Shown here in pieces: positions 58,031 through 64,000 of a DNA stretch of 64,000 bases (the first letter of the stretch is position 1; the number at the start of each line of letters is the position of its first letter). Made by a program: the position numbers and the translations under genes. Under the pieces are notes generated by a model, which worked only from the letters and a program-made list of their open reading frames with translations, did no database searches and was not told where the DNA came from. This stretch comes from Nocardioides sp. Root682. GTDB lineage: Bacteria > Actinomycetota > Actinomycetes > Propionibacteriales > Nocardioidaceae. The stretch lies in contig NZ_LMHJ01000004.1 of the NCBI RefSeq assembly GCF_001427795.1, forward strand, positions 359,322-423,321, given 5' to 3'.

Positions 58031-59896
58031 ATGGACATTGCCCTCCTGCTCGTTGCGATCGCGGTGGTCGTCCTGGCCGTCACCGCGATCTCCGAACGCG
58101 TCGACATCCCCGCCCCGCTGACCCTCGTCGTGGTGGGCGTCGCGGCGTCGTACGTCCCGGGCGTGCCGGAGCTGCGGCTCGAGCCCGAGGTGGTCCTGCT
58201 GGGCCTGTTGCCGCCGCTGCTGTACTCCGCCGCCGTCAACACCTCACTCGTCGACTTCAACGCCAACCGGCGCCCGATCCTGCTGCTCTCCGTCGGCCTG
58301 GTCGCGTTCACCACTTTCGGTGTGGCCGCGGTGATCAAGACCGTCATTCCCGAGATCGACTGGCCGCTGGCGCTGGCCATCGGCGCCGTCGTCGCGCCGC
58401 CCGACGCGGTCGCCGCGACCGCGATCGGGCGACGGATCGGGCTCCCGCGTCGCGTGGTCACGATCCTCGAGGGCGAGTCCCTGCTCAACGACGCGACCGC
58501 ACTGGTGGCCCTGCGCACGGCGGTCCTGGCCATCGGTACCACCGTGACGGTGTGGGAGGTCGGGTTCGACTTCCTGCGTGCCGCCGGCGGCGGCCTCGCC
58601 ATCGGCGTGCTCGCCTTCGTCGTGGTCGGCTTCCTCCGCAAGAAGATCACCGACCCGCTGATGGACACCGCCATCTCGCTGGTGATCCCGTTCGCGTCGT
58701 ACATCCTCGCTGAGGAGATCCACGCCTCCGGTGTGGTCGCCGTCGTCGTGGCGGGCCTGCTGCTCGGCCACGTGGCGCCGATCCTGCAGACCGCCCAGTC
58801 GCGGATCGCAGAGCGCACCAACTGGCGCACCATCGCCTACGTCCTCGAGAACACGGTCTTCCTGCTGATCGGGTTGCAGGCCGACTGGCTGCTCGCCGAG
58901 GTCGAGGAGAGCGAGTTCGGGGTCGCCACCATCGCGACCGCCTGCGCCGCCACGCTGGTGGCGGTCGTCGTGCTCCGCATGGTGTGGGTCTTCGTGTCCC
59001 GCTACCTGCTGATCCGCCCCGGCCCGGACCCGGTGACCGGAGAGCGTGCGAGCTGGCGCTACTCGTTCCTCATCGGCTGGGCGGGGATGCGTGGCGTGGT
59101 CACGCTCGCCGCGGCGTTCACCGTCCCGGAGGACACCGTGCACCGCGAGGTGTTGCTGATCGTCGCGTTCGCGGTGGTGGCCGGCACCCTGCTCGGCCAG
59201 GGGCTGACCCTGCCGTGGGTCGCGCGGCGGTTGCGCGTGCCTTCGCCGGATCCGCACGACGACGCCCTCGCCCGAGCCACGCTGCTGCAGCAGGCCGCGA
59301 AGGCGGGCTTCCACAAGCTCGACGAGCTGGCCGAGGACTGCAAGGACCCGCATTCCGTGCGGGAGCTGATCATCCAGCGCATCGAGCAACGCAACTTCGC
59401 CGCGTGGGAACGCCTCGGCACCACTGAGGGCGAGGAGAGCCCGAGCGACCTCTACGCGCGCTGGCGCGGGGAGATGATCGACGCCGAGCGTCGCCGGGTG
59501 CTGGAGATCCGTTCGACCGGCACCGTTCCGTCCGAGATCGTGAGCGAGGTACTGGCCATGCTCGACGTCGAGGAATCCATGCTGGACGCGGCCGAGGCCG
59601 AGCGCGCCGAGCTCCGGAGCACGACGACCGTCAACCGGTCCGACGGCTGCGAGCACCTTGCCGCAGCGCCCCTGCTGGACCCGCCCACCGAGCTCGCCTG
59701 CCCCCAGTGCCTGGCCGAGGGGCAACGCTGGGTGGCGCTGCGGATGTGCCTGTCCTGCGGCCAGGTGGGCTGCTGCGACTCCTCGCCCGGCCGTCACGCC
59801 ACCGCGCACTTCCGCGAGGAGCAGCACCCGGTCATGCGCTCGATCGAACCCGGCGAGGACTGGCGGTGGTGCTTCGTGCACCACCAGACCGGCTAG
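58031..59896 (+). CDS. Na+/H+ antiporter (CPA1/NhaP type) with C-terminal UBP-type zinc finger
   Basis: A 621-residue protein. Residues 1-400 have about twelve membrane segments and the ion-site motif ESLLNDATAL (about 149-158), typical of CPA1 antiporters. A helical cytoplasmic region follows (400-530). The last ~80 residues form a UBP-type zinc finger: CEHL, CPQCLAEG, MCLSCGQVGCCD, GRHATAHF, then HPVMRS. It exchanges sodium (or potassium) for protons. The zinc finger may sense or bind a partner; its role in bacteria is unknown. It starts 2 bases after menD. Confidence 0.88.
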   Translation: MDIALLLVAIAVVVLAVTAISERVDIPAPLTLVVVGVAASYVPGVPELRLEPEVVLLGLLPPLLYSAAVNTSLVDFNANRRPILLLSVGLVAFTTFGVAAVIKTVIPEIDWPLALAIGAVVAPPDAVAATAIGRRIGLPRRVVTILEGESLLNDATALVALRTAVLAIGTTVTVWEVGFDFLRAAGGGLAIGVLAFVVVGFLRKKITDPLMDTAISLVIPFASYILAEEIHASGVVAVVVAGLLLGHVAPILQTAQSRIAERTNWRTIAYVLENTVFLLIGLQADWLLAEVEESEFGVATIATACAATLVAVVVLRMVWVFVSRYLLIRPGPDPVTGERASWRYSFLIGWAGMRGVVTLAAAFTVPEDTVHREVLLIVAFAVVAGTLLGQGLTLPWVARRLRVPSPDPHDDALARATLLQQAAKAGFHKLDELAEDCKDPHSVRELIIQRIEQRNFAAWERLGTTEGEESPSDLYARWRGEMIDAERRRVLEIRSTGTVPSEIVSEVLAMLDVEESMLDAAEAERAELRSTTTVNRSDGCEHLAAAPLLDPPTELACPQCLAEGQRWVALRMCLSCGQVGCCDSSPGRHATAHFREEQHPVMRSIEPGEDWRWCFVHHQTG

Positions 59897-59899
59897 CGT
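59894..59899 (+). promoter_or_regulatory. Leaderless-type -10 of the MBL-fold gene
   Basis: TAGCGT, 7 bases before ATG 59907, just after the antiporter stop codon region. Confidence 0.5.
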
Positions 59900-59906
59900 T
59901 GGCGTC

Positions 59907-60545
59907 ATGCGACTGACGAAGTTCGGGCATGCGGCGGTGCGGATCGAGACCGAGGGCACCACGGTGGTTCTCGACCCGGGCATCTGGACCCAGCGCGAGG
60001 CCGTTGACGGGGTCGACGCCGTGCTGATCACCCATGAGCACGTCGACCACTACGACCCCGAGCACCTGCGCGCAACGGACGCGCCGATCTTCACGATCGC
60101 CGCCGTGGCCGCGCAGATCCGCGACGCCGCGCCGGACGTCGCGGAGCGCGTGACCGTGGTCGCCCCCGACGAGGTGTGGAAGATCGGCGCGATCGGCGTC
60201 CGTGCGGTCGGCGAGCTGCACGCGGTGATCCACCCGGACCTGCCGAGGTTCCACAACAGCGGGTACGTCCTGACCGTCGGTGACCAGACCGTGTTCCACC
60301 CGGGCGATGCGCTGACCGTTCCTGGCCTGCCCGTCGACGTACTCCTCGCGCCCGTGTGTGCGCCGTGGATGCGGGCCAGCGAGGGCGTCGACTTCGCCCG
60401 ATCGGTGGGCGCCGCCCGCAACGTGGCGATCCACGATCGCGTCTACTCCGCAGAGGGGCTCGGCATCATCGACGGCCAGTTCGGTCGCCTGCTCGGCGCT
60501 CGGGGACTGGACTACGTCCGACTGCCCGACGGTTCCGACCTGTAG
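59907..60545 (+). CDS. MBL-fold metallo-hydrolase (UlaG-like)
   Basis: A 212-residue beta-lactamase-fold hydrolase: MRLTKFGHAAVRIE at the start, VLDPGI, the metal-site motif THEHVDHYD (about 44-52), FHPGDAL and IHDRVYS near the end. This is the short UlaG/YtkL-like type; the substrate is unknown. The ATG at 59907 is set by the TAGCGT box. Confidence 0.85.
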   Translation: MRLTKFGHAAVRIETEGTTVVLDPGIWTQREAVDGVDAVLITHEHVDHYDPEHLRATDAPIFTIAAVAAQIRDAAPDVAERVTVVAPDEVWKIGAIGVRAVGELHAVIHPDLPRFHNSGYVLTVGDQTVFHPGDALTVPGLPVDVLLAPVCAPWMRASEGVDFARSVGAARNVAIHDRVYSAEGLGIIDGQFGRLLGARGLDYVRLPDGSDL

Positions 60546-60587
60546 GCAGGGTCCGGGGCTCTCAGGCAGACCGGGCATGATGGCCCG

Positions 60588-61262
60588 ATGCCGATCGCAC
60601 GCTCGTCCCTTGCCGGTGCCGCCACCGGAGTCGTCCTTCTCGCTGGTGCCGTCGGGTTCGGCGTGGGCCTGCCCGAGGTCGTCGAGAACCCGGGCGCGCA
60701 CGCCGCGGACCTGCCGAAGCTCCCCGACCGTCTCGATGACCGCTTCATCGCGCTGTCCGCCGTGACTCCCGAGGACGGCAAGGCCACCACGCCCGACGCG
60801 GTCGCACAGATGAAGGCGTTCGCGACCGAAGCAGCGTCGAGCGAGAAGGAGGCCAAGGAACGCCTGGCCGGCATCTACGACGACGCGGTCGTGCGTTCCT
60901 ACCTCGACGTCCCGGCCACCGTCGCTGCCAACGCGACGTCGCGTCCGGCGACACTCGCCGTGACGATCGTGCCCGGTGACGCGGGCCTGGTCATCCCGAA
61001 CGGGCCGTTCCAGATCGACCAGTCGGGCACGCACTACGACCTCAAGAAGGTCGGTGGCTACCGCTGCTCGGTGACCTGGTCGGAGACGATCGACCCCACC
61101 ACCGGCATCCCCACCGGCGAGAAGCCGACCGGCGCCAACTACCAGGTCGACTGCCGTACCGACCGCGACGGCGTGACCTACGACGTCTACGGCACCGGCC
61201 TGACGCCCGAGGAGACGGCGCACTACCTCGACGTCGTCCTCGAGCAGACCGCCACGGACTGA
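60588..61262 (+). CDS. Exported or membrane-anchored protein of unknown function
   Basis: A 224-residue protein with an N-terminal signal or anchor (SLAGAATGVVLLAGAVGFGVG). It is followed by a helical segment, then a beta-rich domain with two Cys (GGYRCSVTW, YQVDCRTD) that could pair in a disulfide. No family was recognised. A CATGAT box lies 6 bases before ATG 60588. The gene lies between MBL-fold and L,D-transpeptidase genes without clear functional linkage. Confidence 0.7.
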   Translation: MPIARSSLAGAATGVVLLAGAVGFGVGLPEVVENPGAHAADLPKLPDRLDDRFIALSAVTPEDGKATTPDAVAQMKAFATEAASSEKEAKERLAGIYDDAVVRSYLDVPATVAANATSRPATLAVTIVPGDAGLVIPNGPFQIDQSGTHYDLKKVGGYRCSVTWSETIDPTTGIPTGEKPTGANYQVDCRTDRDGVTYDVYGTGLTPEETAHYLDVVLEQTATD

Positions 61263-61276
61263 CCCGGGCCCACTCG

Positions 61277-62233
61277 TCAGCTCCAGTAGACGATGACCTT
61301 GTCGCCCACCTGGACCTGGTCGAACAGCCACGCCACGGCCTCGCGGTCACGGACGTTGACACAGCCGTGCGAGGCGCCGTTGTAGCCGTGCGCGGCGAAG
61401 TCGGGCGAGTAGTGCACGGCCTGGCCGTCGGAGAAGAACATCGCGAACGGCATGGGCGTGTGATAGAGGCTCGACACGTGGTCGGGGCTCTTGCGGGTCA
61501 CGTGGAACGCGCCCTCGCGGGTCGGCAGCTCGGCTGACCCGAACCGTACGTCGACGGTCTTGCGGACCTGGCCGTTCACGACCCAGCGCAGCGTCCGGCT
61601 GGACTTGTCGACGCACATCACGCGACCGGTGGTGCAGCGTGGGTCGAGCGGACCGGGCTTGTTGCCGCCGTTGCCCGGCGGGGGCTGGTTGGTCAGCTCG
61701 GCCTTGGTCGGTACGCGGGTCATCGAGTGCAGTCGGTCGAGCGTGCGCCGGTCGACCTCGCCGGTGACCTCGAACCCGCGCTTGGCCTGGAAGCCGCGGA
61801 CGGCCTTGGTCGTCAGGTCGCCGTAGTTTTCGCTGACGTCGCCACTGAACCAGTCGATCTGCTTGAGCCGGGCCTGGAGGTCGCGCACCTCGGGGCCGTG
61901 GTCGTCGGGGGAGAGGAGGGCCGGTCCTGCCGGCGGCGGGCCCGGGTCCTCGACCGGCTCGGGGTCGGGCGACGGCTTCGGCTCCGGCTTCGGATTAGGC
62001 TTCGGCGCGGGATCGGGTGTTGCGCTCGGGTCGGTCGGGTCGGTCGGGTCGGTCGGGTCGTCCATCGCCGCGGGCTCGCCGATCGGACCGGCGGCCCGGG
62101 GGTTCGACTCCCACGGCAGGACGTCCTCCTGCACGGCCCAGCCGACGCCGTACGCCAGTACGGAGCACAGGGCGGCCAGCAGGGTGATCAGGCTGATCCG
62201 GCGAGCGACGCGCAACTTGGTGTTCATGTCCAT
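61277..62233 (-). CDS. L,D-transpeptidase with peptidoglycan-binding domain
   Basis: A 318-residue exported protein. It has an N-terminal membrane segment (ISLITLLAALCSVLAYGVGW), then a Pro/Asp/Lys-rich linker made of DPT and PKP repeats. A peptidoglycan-binding domain follows (DHGPEVRDLQARLKQIDWF), then a YkuD catalytic domain ending in HGYNGASHGCVNVRD with the active Cys. It forms 3-3 cross-links in peptidoglycan or anchors proteins. The start is uncertain: 62254 (GTG), 62233 and 62227 are all possible, with no ribosome binding site. Confidence 0.88.
   Translation of the reverse strand: MDMNTKLRVARRISLITLLAALCSVLAYGVGWAVQEDVLPWESNPRAAGPIGEPAAMDDPTDPTDPTDPSATPDPAPKPNPKPEPKPSPDPEPVEDPGPPPAGPALLSPDDHGPEVRDLQARLKQIDWFSGDVSENYGDLTTKAVRGFQAKRGFEVTGEVDRRTLDRLHSMTRVPTKAELTNQPPPGNGGNKPGPLDPRCTTGRVMCVDKSSRTLRWVVNGQVRKTVDVRFGSAELPTREGAFHVTRKSPDHVSSLYHTPMPFAMFFSDGQAVHYSPDFAAHGYNGASHGCVNVRDREAVAWLFDQVQVGDKVIVYWS
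62029..62063 (-). repeat. 9-base tandem repeat encoding DPT units in the L,D-transpeptidase linker
   Basis: About four copies of a TCGGTCGGG unit (on plus) encode the DPTDPTDPT stretch. It is likely variable by slippage. Confidence 0.7.
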
Positions 62234-62309
62234 GTAGACGCCACGAGGAGGCACTTGGTTGCGAACGACTTTTGCTCACCCGCCGACGAGGGTGCCCGGG
62301 CCGCGTAGG

Positions 62310-62315
62310 TACGCT
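62310..62315 (+). promoter_or_regulatory. Leaderless-type -10 of menG
   Basis: TACGCT, 6 bases before GTG 62322. Confidence 0.55.
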
Positions 62316-62321
62316 TCCGCG

Positions 62322-63011
62322 GTGGCCCGCGCAGAGCTCGACAAGCAGCCCGCCGATGTCCGACGGATGTTCGACACCGTCGCGCGGCGCTATGACCTGA
62401 CCAACGACATCCTCTCCTTCGGGCAGGACCGCCGCTGGCGCAAGGAAGTGCTGGAGGCCGTCGATCCGTCGTACGGCGACATGGTGCTCGACCTTGCCGC
62501 CGGCACCGGCACGTCCAGCCAGCCGTTCCGCGACGCGGGCGCGACCGTCGTACCGTGCGACTTCTCGATCGGCATGCTGCAGGTGGGCAAGAAGCAGTTC
62601 CCGCACCTGCCCTTCACGGCCGGCGACGGCACCAAGCTGCCCTTCCGTGACGACACCTTCGACGCGGTCACGATCTCCTTCGGCCTGCGCAACATCGTCG
62701 ACCCCCAGGCCGGGCTGGCCGAGCTGCGCCGGGTCACCAAGCCCGGCGGACGGCTCGTGGTGTGCGAGTTCAGCCACCCGACGTGGTCGCCCTGGCGCAC
62801 CGTCTACCTCGAGTACCTGATGAAGGCCCTCCCGGCCGTCGCCACCGCGGTGTCGTCCGCGCCCGACGCGTACGTCTACCTGGCCGAGTCGATCCGCGCC
62901 TGGCCCGACCAGCGCGGCCTGGCCGACCTGATCGGTGCAGCCGGCTGGAAGTCGCCCGAGTGGCGCAACCTGTCCGGCGGCATCGTCGCCATGCACCGCG
63001 CCACCGCCTGA
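62322..63011 (+). CDS. menG: Demethylmenaquinone methyltransferase
   Basis: A 229-residue UbiE/MenG methyltransferase: MFDTVARRYDLTNDILSFGQD (about 15-35), the SAM-binding VLDLAAGTGTSS and the UbiE signature FGLRNIVDPQAGL. It methylates demethylmenaquinone as the last step of menaquinone synthesis. The GTG is set by the TACGCT box; earlier codons give unrelated sequence. Confidence 0.94.
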   Translation: MARAELDKQPADVRRMFDTVARRYDLTNDILSFGQDRRWRKEVLEAVDPSYGDMVLDLAAGTGTSSQPFRDAGATVVPCDFSIGMLQVGKKQFPHLPFTAGDGTKLPFRDDTFDAVTISFGLRNIVDPQAGLAELRRVTKPGGRLVVCEFSHPTWSPWRTVYLEYLMKALPAVATAVSSAPDAYVYLAESIRAWPDQRGLADLIGAAGWKSPEWRNLSGGIVAMHRATA

Positions 63012-63019
63012 GGATCCCC

Positions 63020-63478
63020 TTGCGCATCGACTGGATCCCGACGAAGGCTGAGCTCGACGCCTTCATCCGTGCGATGGGTCTCGACTTCCTGAAGCGCACC
63101 GCTCTCGTCGTCCTGATCGTCTGGGCAGGGGGTGCGCTGGTCGTCTCGCCCTACGGCATCGCCGCGGTGATCTTCTACCTCGCCGCAATGGGTGTCCTGG
63201 CCATCGTCATCGGGGTCGTCATCCATCGCCGGATCAGGCGCATGGGCCTGGGCGCCTATCCGGTCGGCCAGGTCGCGTCGGCCGAGGCACAGGACACCGG
63301 CCTGCGCCTGGTCAGCGCGGCGGGAGCGGCCGAGATTCCGTGGAGCCGGATGACCCGCACGCGGGTCGGACCAGTGATGGTCACCTTCAAGGACGCACTC
63401 TCGCGCCAGACGATGATGGTTCCGCGGCAACTGATGCCCGACGAGTGGCTCACGCGGCTCGACCCGCCCCGTTCCTGA
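63020..63478 (+). CDS. Hypothetical membrane protein with two helices (possible YcxB-like)
   Basis: A 152-residue protein with two membrane helices (about 28-48 and 50-70) and a C-terminal beta-rich domain (about 85-145, AAEIPWSRMTRTRVGPVMVTF) like a small PH/YcxB-type domain. No function recognised. It starts at TTG 63020 with GAGGA 5 bases upstream, 8 bases after menG. Confidence 0.65.
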   Translation: MRIDWIPTKAELDAFIRAMGLDFLKRTALVVLIVWAGGALVVSPYGIAAVIFYLAAMGVLAIVIGVVIHRRIRRMGLGAYPVGQVASAEAQDTGLRLVSAAGAAEIPWSRMTRTRVGPVMVTFKDALSRQTMMVPRQLMPDEWLTRLDPPRS

Positions 63479-63607
63479 CGCCCGCGCCAGGCCCTGATTT
63501 TGGCAACCGGTCCGTGCCCTAAATCCGCAGGTCAGGCCGCTCTTTCAGGTTGACCGACCCCCCTGTCGCGACCCTTCGATGGAGTGGCAGGATGTGGGCC
63601 ACACCAC

Positions 63608-63625
63608 TAGTGATTCTGTTCACAA
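63608..63625 (+). promoter_or_regulatory. Rex-operator-like site upstream of nuoA
   Basis: TAGTGATTCTGTTCACAA matches the Rex operator TTGTGAACGCGTTCACAA at 13 of 18 positions, including the whole right half GTTCACAA and TnGTGA on the left. It lies 19 bases before nuoA. Rex represses nuo operons in Streptomyces. Confidence 0.65.
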
Positions 63626-63644
63626 GGTCACGAGAGGGAGGCTC

Positions 63645-64000
63645 ATGGAGCTCTACACACCGGTTCTGGTTCTCGCCGCACTGGCCGCGTTGTTCGCGGT
63701 CGGGTCCGTGGCGATGAGCACCCTCGTCGGGCCGCGCCGCTACAACCGCGCGAAGCTCGACTCCTACGAATGTGGCATCGAGCCGACGCCCCAGGCCCTC
63801 AGTGGTCGGTTCCCGGTGAAGTACTACATCGTCGCGATGCTCTTCATCGTCTTCGACATCGAGATCATCTTCTTGTACCCCTGGGCCCTGTACCTGGACG
63901 CCATGGCGTGGTTCGGCCTGGTCGAGATGGTCCTGTTCATCGCCACGGTCTTCGTGGCCTACGCATACGTCTGGCGCCGCGGCGGATTGGATTGGGACTA
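63645..64000 (+). CDS. nuoA: NADH-quinone oxidoreductase subunit A (3' end at window edge)
   Basis: A 118-residue NuoA with three membrane helices. Conserved loop motifs are SYECGIEPTP (about 41-50) and FPVKYYIVAMLFIVFDIEI, followed by a final helix ending RRGGLDWD. The window stops two bases into the next codon (TA), probably the stop codon, so the gene is essentially complete. GGGAGG precedes the ATG. It is the first gene of the complex I operon, which should continue beyond the window. Confidence 0.95.
   Translation, partial: MELYTPVLVLAALAALFAVGSVAMSTLVGPRRYNRAKLDSYECGIEPTPQALSGRFPVKYYIVAMLFIVFDIEIIFLYPWALYLDAMAWFGLVEMVLFIATVFVAYAYVWRRGGLDWD

Noticed and set aside
62029..62063. Tandem repeat near the L,D-transpeptidase as a CRISPR-like array
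   Set aside because: The units are 9 bases without spacers and encode the DPT linker of the protein.

Overview
The window is high-GC actinobacterial chromosome. Dense head-to-tail genes with ATGA/GTGA overlaps, many GTG starts, an actinobacterial 33-residue ribosomal protein (bS22), a Rex-hemA-hemC-hemD operon and menaquinone genes all point to Actinomycetota. Gene content and the style of short palindromic repeats suggest a Nocardioides-like member of the Nocardioidaceae; this placement is an inference.

Region 1 (1-2391) is the end of a phenylacetate (paa) catabolic operon. Region 2 (2651-18785) looks like a compact defence island. It holds a three-gene SIR2 / small protein / Rad50-like ATPase operon (Lamassu or ABC-three-component type), a 1048-residue protein with an Mrr-like nuclease N-terminus, a complete type I Wadjet operon (jetABCD) and a small protein carrying a HEPN-like R-x4-H motif. 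No integrase or tRNA is visible at either edge. Region 3 (18962-26793) is housekeeping: proC, a HAD phosphatase, an excisionase-type HTH protein, bS22, an NAD-dependent epimerase, a lysophospholipid acyltransferase, a BldN-like sigma factor with a DUF5667 partner, and a HAD-IB phosphatase.

Region 4 (26850-32328) carries an acyl-CoA ligase, a glutaredoxin-like protein and a glycosyltransferase set (GT-C, GtrB-like GT2, GtrA). Region 5 (32401-46605) is haem and cytochrome c biogenesis: rex-hemA-hemC-hemD, hemB, a lytic transglycosylase, hemL, a histidine phosphatase, then a System II cytochrome c maturation operon (TlpA/ResA, CcdA, ResB, CcsB) and an SDR. Region 6 (46671-64000) is menaquinone biosynthesis (menA, menE-menC-menD, menG) running into nuoA at the edge. 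Rex-operator-like sites precede both rex and nuoA, linking haem, quinone and complex I genes to one NADH-responsive regulon.

The men cluster is split by a four-gene operon with convincing GshA- and GshB-type enzymes, a MAPEG membrane protein and a class I amidotransferase, opposite a MarR regulator with a tandem operator. Actinobacteria normally use mycothiol, so an apparent glutathione operon is unusual. Other unusual features are palindromic repeats inserted in frame in menD and ccsB, a series of leaderless-type promoters (TAnnnT 6-8 bases before the start codon), a gtrA without a canonical start, and an antiporter fused to a UBP-type zinc finger.
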